Shown here piece after piece: positions 1 to 10,721 of a stretch of 53,215 nt of DNA. The first letter of the stretch is position 1. Every line of letters begins with the position of its first letter. This stretch comes from Aureococcus anophagefferens (Eukaryota; Sar; Pelagophyceae; Pelagomonadales; Pelagomonadaceae), in contig NW_008705593.1 in the NCBI RefSeq assembly GCF_000186865.1, forward strand, positions 223,053-276,267. The letters run 5' to 3'. Below the pieces are notes generated by a model. That model was not told the DNA's origin, searched no databases, and worked only from the letters and a program-made list of their open reading frames with translations. Both the position numbers and the translations under genes were made by a program.

Positions 1-493
1 GGACGACGGCGAGCTTCATGGGGGGCGTGGTCGTGGGGGGGCGAGCCTAAGAAAGGGTCGGGGGTCGGATTTCGGCCGATCGAGGTCGTCATCGGGGGCG
101 CGGGGTGCCACCGGGGGGCGGGGGCTCCGAGGGCCTCCGGTGGGGGATCGGAGGGAGGGGCGGGGGGCGATCAGGGGGGTTTTGGGCGCCCGGGGAACCG
201 GGCCGGCGGTTTTAACACCGAGTCGCGGAGAAATCGATGTTTCTCGTCGGGCGCGACGAGGGGGGCCTCGAGAAGGCGAGAAGGCGTGCCCCTTTAAGGG
301 GGCGTCGGGTATAGGTCGGGGAGCGTCCTCGGGAAGCGTACGTACCGGACGGGGTGGGGATCGCGGCCTCCGGCGCTCTGGGTGCTCGACTTGACGCGTC
401 CGCCAATTTTGGCCAAGGCTTTGGCCCGGGGTGTGTCATTAACAGCACCCGCGCACCGTCTCACGCGTAAAGTTAAAAATTCGCGCCCCTCAT
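1..493. other. Gene-free left edge
   Basis: G-rich sequence downstream of the VWA8-like gene. Short open frames exist on both strands but their translations are Arg/Gly-rich, with no motif or start context I trust. I see no gene, RNA gene or element here. Confidence 0.6.
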
Positions 494-3400
494 CTACCCC
501 TCGACCTTGTCGCGGAGCACGCGCTCGAGCGCGGGCCCGAGGTCCGCGTCGCTCGTCGCGACGACCGCGGCGCCCGGCGGGAACCGGTTCGCCGCGAGCG
601 CGGCCGCGGACCCTTTCACGCCGTTGCCGTCCGCCACGAGCAGGGCGACGCGCTCGACGTTGGCGTGGTTCTCCGACTCGAGCACCTCCGCCAACGCCCG
701 CGCGCGGAAGTCGTCGTCGTGCGCCGCGAAGTCGTCGAGGCACAAGCACAGCACGACGAGGTACGCGTCCGCGGCGACGTTGCGGATCTTCCGGAGCGCG
801 GCCGCCGCCGCGCTGAGCGTCGCGTCGCCGTCGCGGCAGTACTGGGCGTGCGAGGCCATGCGCCGCACGAGATTCAGGCGCGGCTCCGGGAGCCGCGGCG
901 ACCCCGACCCGTGCGGCGCGTCGAGCTTCCGGTCCTTCCACCTGGGCAGCAAAAGGGTGATTCAACGTCGCTTCAACGTGAGTGTTCCGCGCGCACGCGT
1001 TCCCAAAAAAGCATCAACGCTTCGAGACTGTTCCGAGAGATGATCGCTCGTCCAAAAATCAGCCAAAACGAGTGGAAAGCGGCCGAGATATGAGCCTTTG
1101 AAGTTGGGAATTTCGCACCCTTTTGCTGCCCTGCCTTCCACTTCTTCAGCGCGAGCTCGGGCCCCGCGCCGGAGAAGGCGCTCAGCGCCCACTCGACGCC
1201 CAGGGACGGCGGGATGCCGTCGAAGGCCTCCAGCAGCGTCACGACGACCTTGAGGAGCCGCGCGAGCCGCCCGTCCTTGCCGTCCTTGGCGTACGTCGAC
1301 GACCCTAAGTCGACGCAGACCTTGACCCGGAGCCGGGGCCGCCGCGGGCCCGACCGGGGCCGCTTGAGCCAGTCGTCGTCCCCGGCGTTTGTGCGCTCCT
1401 CGTCGTCCTGCTCGTCGCCGGCCTGGTCGTTGACGTCGCCCTCGCCGTCGTCGTCGGCGGCGGCGTCGTCGTACGCGCGGCGCCGGTAGACGTTCGCGTC
1501 GCCCGCGAGGGCGTCGACGAGGCGGTCGTCGTCGAGCTCGCCCACGGTCTGGTGCTTGTGCCAGACGCGGGCGTCGCGCCGCGCGCCCTGGAGCCGGTCC
1601 AGGAGCGCGCGGCGGACGCGCGGCACGTCCGCGGCGACGGCCGAGCGCAGCGCGCCGTACTCGTCCGGCGACACCTCGTCGGGCCCGCCGCGGCCGCGGC
1701 GCCGGGCGACGTCGTCCTCGCCGGGCAGCGCGTCGCCGCCGCCCGCGTCGTCGACGCCGAGCTCGAAGTCGCCCTCGCCGGCCGCGGCCGCGAGCCGCTC
1801 GCCGGCCTCGGCGAGGTCCCGGAGCGTCGACGACTTCTCCACGAGCGCCGCCAGCACGCGGGCCTCGTCGAGCTCGCTCGGCGTCGGCTTGTCGCGCAGG
1901 GCGCGGTGCTTGTCGCTCCGCGGGTGGGCCCGCTGGCCGTCGCCGCGCTGCGGCGCCTTGGACGGATCCGGCGGGCCCTTCGCGCCCTTCGACCGCCGGT
2001 TCTCGGGCCGCGCGTCGTCGCCGTCCTCGGGCGGCGCCGTGCCCGCCTTCTCCGGCGTCGGCGACGGCGCCTCGCCGCCGTCGCCCTCGTCGTCGCTCAG
2101 GCCCGTGAGCGCGTCTTTGAGCATCGACTCCATGAACCGCGCCTCCAATTCGCCGTCGCCCTCGCGCGGCCCGGCCTCCGACGGCGCGCCGCCGTCGTCG
2201 TCGCCGCCGCCGGGGCCGTCGACGCCGTCGCCGCCGCCGGGCGCGTCGCCGCCGGCGTCCGCGGCGCGCTCCGGCAGGGACGGGTCCGCGCCGGGCGCGT
2301 CGGCGTCGGCCGCGTCGCCCTCGCCGCGCTCCGCGCCGGCGCCCTCCGTCGCCTCCGCGCCCTCCGTCGCCTCCGCGCCGCCCTCGCCCTTGGACCCCTC
2401 GCCGAAGCCCCGGTCCTCGCCGGGCACCGTCGGCGCGCCGTCCTCGGGCGCCTCGCCGTCCGGGTCCGCGGCCCCTTCCTCGTCCGCGCCGTCGTCGCGC
2501 CGCGTCTCCGTGCGGTCCGCGTTCTCCGCCGCCTCGAGCCGCTCGCCCTCGGCGCCGCCCTCGCCCCCCGGGTTCGCGTGCTCCGGCGGTTTCAGCTCCT
2601 CGTCCGGGTTCACGCGGTCCGGGTCATCGAGCACAGCGCCGTCCTCGTCGTCGCCGCGGATGTCGTAGCGCGGCTTCTTCAGCAGCTCGTCGTTGGCGTC
2701 GTCGTCGACCTGGAGGTCGCCGTCGCGCCCGTCGAGGCCGTGCTTCGCCAGGATGGCCCGCAGCGCGTCGCGCGTCGCCGCGTCGTGCGCGTCGAAGGCG
2801 AGCACGTCCTCGAGCGCCTCGGCGCACGCGTCACCGGCGAACGCGTCCATGTGGCGCGCGATGCGGCAGAGCTCGCGCGTGCTGTAGGGGTAGGCGAGCA
2901 CGCCCGCGTCCGCGAGGTCCCGCAGCTCCCCAAAGGCGCCCACGAGGCGGTCGATGGCGTCGCGGTCCGCGGACGGCGCGAGCTCCCGCAACAGCAACAC
3001 CTCGGACCGGAAGTCCGGGTTCTCGACGACGTGGGCCCGGAGCACGTCGCCGCACTCGCGGTAGAAGTCGTTGCCCAGGAAGGGCCAGCCCGGCCGGTTC
3101 GCGAGCACGATGACGCGGAAGCCCGCGTGCGCGACGACGTCGCCGGGTCGCCGGGGCGCGCCGGACCGCCTCGCCACTATTCTCCGGCCGTCGCTCATCG
3201 TGAGCTCGCCGTCCTCCAGCAGCGCCTTTAACACACAAACCACCTCCAGCGGCGCCTTGTCCGCCTCGTCGACGACCAGGCAGCGGCCGTACTTGGCCGC
3301 GCGGACGAGCGCCGAGTCCTCCCATACCAAGGTGCCGTCGACGAGCGCGGGCGTCGTCGTCAGCGAGCTCAGCGTCGTGTCGCGGTGGAGCTGGACGTAC

Positions 3401-6400
3401 TCGCGCTCGTAGCGCAGCAGTTCGAGCAGGCGGTCCGTGACGACGTTCTTGCCGACGCCCTGGTTGCCGATGAGGAGCACGTCGTCGCCCCGGACCCAGT
3501 CGCGGAGCACGTCGCGGAGGAGCGCCGTGTGCTTCGGGATGGCCACGAAGTTCGCGCAGCACGGCACGAGCTCGGGCCGCTGGGGCGTCGACACGGCGCA
3601 CCGCGCGTCGCCGGCCTCGAGGAAGGTCTTGTCGCCGGACCGGACGACCTTGACGTCGACGGCCTCGGACCCGTCGTCCAAGTCGCCGCCGCGCCGCGGC
3701 TTCTTCCTCCACTTGCGCCGCAGGGCCGCGGCGCGCGCCTCGCCCTGGCGGCTCCGGGCCAACAAACCGGCGATGGCCTCGTCGGCCTCGCGGTCCCGCC
3801 TCGCCTGGACCGCGTCGTCCTCGTCGATGTCGCTGTCGCCGTCGACGACGACGACGTGCTCGCCCTTGTCCGCGAGGACCTTCTCGTGCTTCTCGCCCGC
3901 GGGCGCGCCCCCGAAGGGGCCGCACTCGCGCCGGAGCGCGTCCACATCCAGCGCCTCCAGACCCTCGGCGCGCTTCGCCCGGGCCAGGAGGAACTCGAGG
4001 CTGTCGCGCGTCGGCGGCGGCAGGAACCGCGCGCGCGCGCCGCACGTCGCCGCGAGGGCGCCGTCGAGGTCCGTGGGCGCGTGGCGCAGCTGGGCGCCGA
4101 CGCGGCGGAGCGCCCGCGCCGAGCTCACGTCCATGGCCTTGAGCGCGGGCTCCGCGCGGGCCGCGGCCTTCGCGGCGTCGCCGAAGCGCAGCGCCGCGCG
4201 GCACCGCGGCAGCAGCACCTCGACGCGCGCCCGCTTCTCCGCCGCGCGGCGCCGCTGGACCGCGCGGTCCGACGCGGCGGCGGCGTCGGCCTCGGACGCC
4301 TCGCCCAGGCCCTCCGTCGCGGCCGCGAGCAGGACCTTGGCGCGCTCCTCCCGACTCAGCTCGGGCAGCGCGTGGAAGTGGACGGGCAGCGCGAGCACCT
4401 CCGGCGACAGCCAGGCGTTGTGCTTGCCGTCGGCGTCGTCGTCGCCGCTCATGGGCTCCGACGTCGTCGCCAGCAGCACGCAGCGGAACGCCGGGTGGCA
4501 GAGCCGCGTGCCCGCGAGGTCGTACGCGCGCGCGGCCTCGTACTTGCGCGCGTCCACGAGGCGCGTGCCGTCGGGCAGGGGCGTCGCGCGGTCGCAGAGG
4601 AGCGGGCCCAGCGCGGCGACGAGGACGCCCGGCGCCAGGCGGTCGACGCCGTCGAGGACGAGGCACTCGCCGTCGACGGCCGCCGAAATAGCGGCCGCGT
4701 CGATCCAGCGCGTCGCGCCGTGCTCGTCGACGTCGCGGCGCTGGAGCAGGTCCCGCGCCGTCAGGTCCGCGTGGCAGAAGACGACGCGGCAGTCGTAGCC
4801 GCACGCGTCCGCGAAGGCCCGCGCGAGCGCCGACTTGCCGCCGCCGCGCGTGCCGCAGACGAAGAGGTCGAGCCCCGCGCAGTGGTCCGCGACCATGGCG
4901 CTCAGCGCGTCGCGCCGGCTCGCGGCGAGCGTCGGCGCGGAGGCGTCGAACCACCGGCGCGTCGGCTTCTTCGCCGCGAACTCGCGCGGCGCGCGCTGGC
5001 CGCCCCAGCCGTGGCAGAGCACGGGCGCCTTCTCGTCGCCGGCGGCGAAGGACGCCACGAGGCGCCGGCCCTCGCGCGCCATGGCCTCGAAGACGGGCCC
5101 CGGCGGCGGGCCGTCGACGAGCAGCGGGTCGTCGAAGCCGTCGTGCTTGCCCCGCGACGCGCGGCAGCCCGTGAAGCGGGGCCCCCCGTCGTCGTCCCAG
5201 AGCGCGGACTTGGACGACGCGTCGAAGACGTCGAAGAAGTGGCGCAGGGCACTATCCGCCAGCCGCCGCGCCGTCGCGCCGCAGCGGCTCCGGAGCAGGG
5301 CGTCGTAGGGGTACGCGCGGCGGACCGCGTCGCGCGCGTCGAAGCGGAACGATAGGGCCGCGACCTTGCAGACGCCGTAGGCCAGGCCGTCGCCGCACTT
5401 GGGCGCCATCTCGCGCAGCGCCCGCGTCGCCGGCCGCTTCTTCTCGCGCCGCTTCTCGCCGGTCTCCTTGAGCTCGCGGACGGCCGCGTCGGCCGCGTCC
5501 TTCGTCGGCGGCGGCGCGGTGTCGTCGTCCTTGCCGCCCATGAGCGCCTCGTCGGGCCGCAGGTCCAGGGCGACGCGCTCCGCGTCCAGATCCTCCTGGG
5601 CGAGCACGGCGGCGCACTGGAGCAGCGCGTCGACCTCGAAGGGCGCGAGGCCCCCGCGCGCGAGGCGCGTCGCCTCCGCGCGGCGCGACGACGGCGCGGG
5701 CCGCGGCACGTTGCGGCAGGCGAAGCGGCTCCGCAGGGGCGGGTCGAGGGGCCGCCCGGCGTAGCGCGGCGTCGGCGCCGCGATCGCGACGACGATGAAG
5801 TTCTCGTGGACGCGCGCCAATTTGCTGAGGTCGACCTCGCGCGCGAGCGCGTCGTAGCGCTTCGCGCTCGCGAGGAACGTGCCGTCGTCGAGCGCCATCT
5901 CCCGGTTCTCCAGGAGGTTATTGAGCAGCGGCAGCACGTTGCGCTCCGCGCGCTCGAGGCCCTCGAGCACGAGCACGCGGCCGCGCTTCGCGGCGGACAC
6001 CGGCGGCGCGTCGGCCCAGCCGCTGCTCCGCCCGCTGAGCTCGCGCCGTTGTTTCAAATCGCTGCCGCAGGTGTCCCGCGTCACGGCGACGTACTCGACC
6101 TCGCGGTTGCAGGCCTCGCACCAGCGGTGCACGAGCTGGCGGCTCCGCGGGCCCGGGTCGCCCAGGAGCAGCATGTCCTCGCCCAGGGACGACTTCTTGA
6201 GCATCCACTCCAGGAGCTCGGCCGTCGCCTCGTCGCTCCGCTCGTCGAAGCGCGCGCCCCGGTCGTCGGCCGCGCGGGGCACGCGCGGCCGCGCGAGCGC
6301 GACGCCCGCCGCGCGCCGCTTCTTCTCGTGCACGCTGCCCCCGTGGCCCCAGACGTTGGCGTGCGCCGCCGCCTCGCGCTCGAGGGCCGCGGCCATGGCC

Positions 6401-6741
6401 GACGGCGCCTCGGGCGGCGCGGCCGGCGCGGCCGGCGCCGCCGCCGCGCGCGCGCGCGCCGCGCGCGGCGCCGCCGCGGCCGGCGGCGCCGCCGCGCGCG
6501 CGTCGGGCGCGGCCGCGAGGGGCGCGCTCGCCTCGGGCGCGGGCGCGAGGCACTTGGACGTCACCCAGCCGGCGCAGGGCGCCACGATGCGCACGCGCCG
6601 CAGGCCCGCGACGTCCATCTCGTCGAGCGCGCGCACGACCGTGCCCTTGTCGAGCTGGGCGACGATGGGGGAGTCGAGCGCCGCCTCCATGCGGCAGGCG
6701 GCGCCGGCCTTTGTTTTGACGCGCATGATGCGCTCGCACAT
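494..6741 (-). CDS. VWA8: VWA8-like AAA+ ATPase with C-terminal von Willebrand A domain (2 exons)
   Basis: Exons are 6741..1142 and 941..494 (about 2015 aa, near the ~1900 aa of animal VWA8). Three AAA-type modules are visible. The first is degenerate around LLLGDPGPRSR but followed by the family landmarks EVEYVAVTRDT and LLNNLLENREMALDDG. The second has Walker A GTRGGGKS. The third has GNQGVGKN, then VVDEADKAP and VLANRPGWPFLGNDF. A long acidic Gly/Glu/Asp tract precedes a VWA domain that starts at KVCVDLGSSTY and continues in exon 2 (MASHAQYCRDGDATL). The MIDAS reads D-L-G-S-S, so the first Ser is Gly. The N-terminal ~65 residues look like a small SH3-type beta domain instead of an obvious mitochondrial presequence. 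VWA8 is a mitochondrial ATPase in animals; location here is unknown. The 200-bp intron is an introner; removing it rejoins LKKW to KDRKLDAP in frame. Confidence 0.9.
934..1141 (-). mobile_element. Introner element forming the VWA8-like intron (192 bp, TIR, 8-bp TSD)
   Basis: Direct 8-bp repeats CCTTCCAC (plus strand) lie at 934-941 and 1134-1141. Between them a 192-bp element (942..1133) ends in inverted repeats: GGGCAGCAAAAGGGTG at 944-959 and its perfect reverse complement at 1116-1131. Read along the gene, the duplicated target is GTGGAAGG. Its first copy supplies the 5' GT, and the element's terminal CAG supplies the 3' splice site just before the second copy. The intron is therefore 942..1141, and splicing restores the pre-insertion exon exactly. 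The two element ends differ at their second base (CA at the donor end, CT on the complementary acceptor end), which is what makes the AG. This matches the introners described for Aureococcus by Huff and colleagues. Confidence 0.93.
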
Positions 6742-6951
6742 GGTCGTATTGTGCCCGGCGGCAGCGTCGAAAGGCGACTTTTGTGTGGTCGTCGCAGAGG
6801 CGCTTCGGCGTCGTCGACGTCGATGAGGTTTTCACTGCGGCAAAAACCCGCGGCATCAGCGACTCGCCTCGGCAGCCGTCTTTGGCTTCGCCTCCACCCA
6901 GCGTCGAGCGCCGGGAACCGGCGCGATCGGCAGCGCGAGCTCCGTACCACA
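6742..6951. promoter_or_regulatory. Divergent promoter interval, VWA8-like / Tat-SF1-like
   Basis: About 210 bp separate the two divergent start codons, so both promoters and 5' leaders must lie here or overlap the genes. No TATA box or other element is clear enough to name. Confidence 0.4.
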
Positions 6952-7841
6952 ATGAGCGCGCCGCCCACGGCGGCGATCTACATCAGCGGATTGCCCGCGA
7001 CGGTGGGCAACATCCAGCTCGAGGACATCTGCAAGGGCGTGGGCAAGATCAAGAAGATCAAGGTCTACCGCGACGCCGGCGGCATCCCCAAGGGCGACGC
7101 GCTCGTCGTCTTCGACGCGAAGCTGAACCGCGACGTCGCGGGCGACGCCGTCGAGGAGCTCGACGGCAAGGAGATCGACCAGGGCGGCCTCGGCTCCTAC
7201 GTCATCGCCGTCCAGGAGGCGGTCTTCAAGGAGCCGCGGCGGCCCGTCATCCCCCAGCCGCCGCCCATGCCCGCGCCCGCGCCCGCGGCGCCCAGGAGCC
7301 GCGGGCCCGTGGCCGCGCCGCCGGATTGTCCCAAGGCGCTCCTCAAGAACTGCTTCGACGCGACGAAGCTGACGGCCCGCGACACGCAGCTCGAGGACGA
7401 GGTCGGCTACGAGTGCACGAAGCACGGCCGCGTCATCGACGCCGAGTGCCTCGTCGCGGGCGGCGACGCGGGGTCGATGCTCGTGTCGTTCACGACGGTG
7501 GAAGCCGCGCGGCGCTGCTGCGTCGCCATGCACGGCCGCAACTTCGACGGCCGCGCGCTCGAGGCCGAGCTCTGGCCCCAGGGGTCGCGGCCGCCGCCCG
7601 CGGCGCCGCCGAGCCGCGGGCCGAGCGAGCCGCGGGGGCCGTCCGCGAGCCGCTGGGACCGGTCCGCGTCCCGCGAGCCCAGCGTCGGCCGCGGGCCGTC
7701 GGAGCCGCCGTCGCCGCGGCGGCCGCCGTCGCCGAAGCGGGCCCGGTACGTCGGCGCGCCGCCGCCGAAGATGGGCGACGCGCCCGCGCCCTACGTCGAG
7801 CCCGCCGCGGACGGGCCCACGCGGCGGCTCCGCGAGCCCAC

Positions 7842-7873
<32 letters not shown>

Positions 7874-7983
7874 TCGGCATCCAGGCCTTCGTCAAGGCCG
7901 CCGGCGGCGCCGAGCCCGACGCGCCGCCGCCGCCGTCCGCGAAGAAGCGCGGCCGCGCGGCCGCGGACTTCTTCGACGACTAA
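6952..7983 (+). CDS. Tat-SF1/Cus2-like U2 snRNP-associated RNA-binding protein
   Basis: 343 aa. RRM1 spans roughly residues 8-95 (RNP2 IYISGLP; RNP1-like GGIPKGDALVVF). A second domain at about 130-215 has the Tat-SF1 pattern: DTQLEDEVGYECTKHGRV, then SMLVSFTTVEAARRC and MHGRNFDGR. The R-N-F in that last motif sits where U2AF-homology (UHM) domains carry R-x-F. The tail is rich in Ser/Arg/Pro and polyproline and ends in KKRGRAAADFFDD. Tat-SF1/Cus2 act on U2 snRNP and SF3b during prespliceosome assembly in the nucleus; that role is inferred from the two-domain match. The ATG at 6952 is the first one just before RRM1. The frame stays open far upstream, but only antisense to VWA8. The stop is 7 bp from the stop of the next, convergent gene. 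Confidence 0.85.
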
Positions 7984-7990
7984 CGACGCG

Positions 7991-9190
7991 TTAATTTCGC
8001 ACGAGGGCCGTGCGCTCGTCCTCGTCGGCCTTCTCCTCCTTGGCGCCGAAGACGTGCGTGATCTGGACCTTGTAGGGCGCGGGGTCCTCGCGGCGCTTCG
8101 CGACGGCGAACATGGTCCGCGGGTTGAGGATATCGAGCCAGAAGTCGAAGATGGGCAGCCGGTGGGGCCGCGGCCGGCTCAGCGCCGCGAGGTCGTTCGA
8201 CGACTCGCGCCAGGCGATGGCCGCGAACTTCTCCGGCGGGAGCAGCCGGTAGAAGATCGTCGAGAACGCCGTGAACTCGAGGATCGTGATGATGAAGATG
8301 AGGCGCGTCGGCAGGTCCGACGTCGCCGACGACGTGTCGCTGGTGACGAGCAGCACGGACACGACGATGTCCTGGATCGTGATCACGGAGATCATGAGGA
8401 GCAGGAGCACGAAGAGCTTCTCGCCGCCCATGCCCCGGATCCGCGGCAGCGTCACGTGGTAGAGCTGCGTCAGCGAGTTCGCCACGAACCAGAAGGACAC
8501 GATGGAGATGACGCGGCTGTAGTTGCATAAAGCCACCTGGCCCCGCGCGTTCAGGAAGATCATCAGGAGCAGGTTCAGCGGCTTCGCGACCATGGCCTGC
8601 GCGACGCCCCGCTTCAAAAACCGCAGCAGCCCGTCCGCCGACGCGAAGCGCACGGCGTGGCTGTAGTGGACGCGCCCGCCGAAGAGGGGCGTGTAGGTGC
8701 CCAGCGTGAGGCCGCACTCGCCGACCGTGCAGTCGACGCCGAACGGGTGGTACACGTACGCCGTCGGCGGCCCCGGCAGCGCGCTCAGCGCCGTCACGAC
8801 GCGGTCCTCGCCGCCCGCGAAGGCCACGAGCATGGCGTAGAAGCAGAAGAACGCGTAGGCCTCGTAGAAGCCCACGGGGATCGCGATGTAGTAGTCGTAG
8901 TCCGGCGTCCACAGCGACGCCCACATGAGGATGGAGAACACGGGCCCGATCAAGATGAGGCGGATCGTCCAGCGCTGGAGCGGCAGGTGGTAGAGCTTGC
9001 CGCTGTAGCGGTACGTCGCCAGCACGCAGACGCCCAACGTCTCGACGCAGGCGACGGCGGCGAGCAGCGTGAGCCAGAGGTCGATCTGGGCGGCGACCGT
9101 GTCCGTCCCGTCGTCGGAGAAGTGGCCCTCGAGGCGCGACTCCCAGGTCTCCGACAGGCGGCGGCTCGCCGCCGCGTAGAGGCCGGCCAT
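7991..9190 (-). CDS. TMEM184 / organic solute transporter alpha family membrane protein
   Basis: 399 aa with about seven hydrophobic segments in the Solute_trans_a arrangement. The family core is visible as RLILIGPVFSILMWASLW, then GFYEAYAFFCFYAML. Later come VAKPLNLLLM and IVSFWFVANSL, and two further membrane spans (LFVLLLLMISVITI, IFIITILEFTAFS). The tail is hydrophilic and cytosolic-looking. The family includes OST-alpha bile-acid/steroid transporters and the less understood TMEM184/LAZ1 proteins of vacuolar and endosomal membranes, so substrate cannot be assigned. I start at 9190 (MAGLYAAAS); an in-frame ATG at 9247 would add 19 Arg-rich residues and overlap the ABC1 relic on the other strand. 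Confidence 0.85.
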   Translation of the reverse strand: MAGLYAAASRRLSETWESRLEGHFSDDGTDTVAAQIDLWLTLLAAVACVETLGVCVLATYRYSGKLYHLPLQRWTIRLILIGPVFSILMWASLWTPDYDYYIAIPVGFYEAYAFFCFYAMLVAFAGGEDRVVTALSALPGPPTAYVYHPFGVDCTVGECGLTLGTYTPLFGGRVHYSHAVRFASADGLLRFLKRGVAQAMVAKPLNLLLMIFLNARGQVALCNYSRVISIVSFWFVANSLTQLYHVTLPRIRGMGGEKLFVLLLLMISVITIQDIVVSVLLVTSDTSSATSDLPTRLIFIITILEFTAFSTIFYRLLPPEKFAAIAWRESSNDLAALSRPRPHRLPIFDFWLDILNPRTMFAVAKRREDPAPYKVQITHVFGAKEEKADEDERTALVRN

Positions 9191-9359
9191 CGTCGCGCCG
9201 CGGCCGCGTGCTCCCCTCGTCGACGAGTGGGGCCGCGGCTTCGTCAACGAGGTCGACTACGTCGGCGAGGCGCGCAACACGGAGGCGTTCTCCGCGGCGA
9301 TGCGGTACGCGGCCTCGGCGCCGTCGTGCGACGCCGAGCTGCCGTCTGTGCACGTCTGA
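9180..9359 (+). pseudogene. ABC1/UbiB-type kinase exon relic
   Basis: A short open stretch on the plus strand reads LVDEWGRGFVNEVDYVGEAR, then an N-T-E-A-F continuation, and stops at a TGA (9357-9359). This pattern (D-E-W...F-V-N-E-x-D-Y...E-A-R-N...F) is typical of ABC1K/ADCK atypical kinases. There is no start codon, no nucleotide-binding loop and no catalytic remainder nearby; in-frame stops bound it on both sides. It overlaps the 5' end of the oppositely oriented TMEM184 gene. I read it as a displaced exon fragment; an unrecognised exon of a larger spliced gene is less likely. Confidence 0.5.
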
Positions 9360-9437
9360 GCTCGAGATCGATCAGATTTGCCACAAGGCGTGGGGGTCGG
9401 CCGCGGCGCGCATCACCCGCGACGTCGCCGCCCCCAA

Positions 9438-10624
9438 CTAGTACGCCTTATACACATCCACGACCAGGGAGCTCGCGAGCGGGGCGCCCGTCGCCGCGTC
9501 GCGCCGGGCGTAGCGCGCGCCGACGCCGTTGAGCACGAAGTACGCCGCGCGCTGTGGGCACCGCTTCACGACGCCCGTCGCGGCGCGGAAGTGCGGCCGG
9601 ACCGCCTCGTCGACGAAGGTCCCGTTTTCCCAAAACTGGCGCAGGTGGTAGGCGCCCCGGAACGGGGACGCGTCGAGCGCCGCGCGCAGCGAGGCCGCCG
9701 TCGGCAGGACGAGGTGCTCGGGCTGCGCCGGGTCCGCGCCCGCGGGCTCGCCGGGCGCGCCGTAGTCGGGCACCGCGAGCCTCAGGACGCCGCCCGGCCG
9801 CAGCACGCGATGGAAGTCCGCGAGGAGCGTGGGCCACGCGTCCGACGGCAGGTGCTCGAGCACGTGCTCGCACAGAATCTCGTCGACTTTCGCCGCGGGG
9901 AGCCCGAGCGGCGTCGTGAGGTCGTGCTCCACGTGCCAGGGCGCTGCGTAGGCCGGCCCGCCGTCGGGCTGGTCCGCCTTGCCCTCGAGCTGCCGCAGCT
10001 CGTCGAAACCTACCGCGCGCGACGCTTCATCTTTTCCCCGACGAGAATTCCGCGACGCCGCTCCAAACCCACGCAGGCGAACTCCCAGAAGTTCGCCTTC
10101 GGATGGCAGTCCTCGTGGCCGCCGACGTTCAGGCGGACCGGCAGGCCGAGGTCGGAGCGCGCCCGCAGGTCGTCCCAGGACGCGGGCTGCCGCGCCGCCA
10201 GCTCGCGCCGCTCCGCGGTTCCCCAGGGCTGGTCGAAGAGCGCCGCGAAGCCCGGCGCCGCGTCCCGGATGCCCCAGGAGTCGATGAGCACGCAGAGCCG
10301 CGCGGCCGCGGCCGCGATGGTTTCGTCGACGTACCAGAGGAGCTCGAGCGGCTCCTCCGCTCCGTCCTCGCGGACGAACGTGAGGCCGCCGCGCACGTGC
10401 GCGGGCACGCCGCAGCGGTCGCAGGCCGCGTCGCAGAGGTGCCCCGCGAAGCGGCAGAGGCCCCGGCTGCTAAGTGTCTGGCAGTCGATGACCGTGTCGC
10501 CGTCCACGATCTGCCCGAGGCCGCTCAGGCGCTCGTCCAGCGCGTTCTTGCACTCCGGCACGATGGCGCCGTTCGCAGCGGCCGCGACGACGCACGCGAG
10601 GGCGCCCTTACGCGCCGCGCTCAT
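9438..10624 (-). CDS. Secreted class I SAM-dependent methyltransferase with Cys-rich (ShK-like) leader (2 exons)
   Basis: Exons 10624..10069 and 10009..9438 join to 375 aa. The 59-nt intron (10010..10068) carries the TAG that would otherwise end the first exon; splicing yields WEFACVGFDEL. Residues 1-20 resemble a signal peptide. Six cysteines at 25, 48, 57, 64, 68 and 71 form a ShK-like pattern (DCQTLSSRGLC...CDAACDRCG). The methyltransferase half shows motif I as RLNVGGHEDCHP, an acidic-loop region, ILCEHVLEHLPSD and FHRVLRPGGVLRLAVPDYG, as in the Methyltransf_11 group. Substrate is unknown. The leader suggests secretory or plastid routing. It shares a 97-bp promoter interval with the divergent aldolase gene. 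Confidence 0.75.
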
Positions 10625-10721
10625 CTCATTGCGGTCTAGGCAGCATATTGTGCTCAGAGAGGCTGCCCATATAAATCTTCAAGGACATGAAAAGTGAAGC
10701 TTGTTGATTTACAGAACTTCC
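10625..10721 (+). promoter_or_regulatory. Short divergent promoter with TATA-like box
   Basis: Only 97 bp separate the methyltransferase and aldolase start codons. TATAAAT sits at 10670-10676, 46 bp before the aldolase ATG. A small inverted pair GGCAGC (10639-10644) / GCTGCC (10662-10667) precedes it. The TATA call is by sequence only. Confidence 0.4.

Noticed and set aside
1552..3231. Plus-strand frame of 559 codons under the VWA8-like gene
   Set aside because: Antisense to AAA modules with family landmarks; composition is low complexity.
5806..6951. N-terminal extension of the Tat-SF1-like protein by about 380 residues
   Set aside because: The extension is antisense to VWA8 and lacks motifs; the ATG at 6952 sits just before RRM1.
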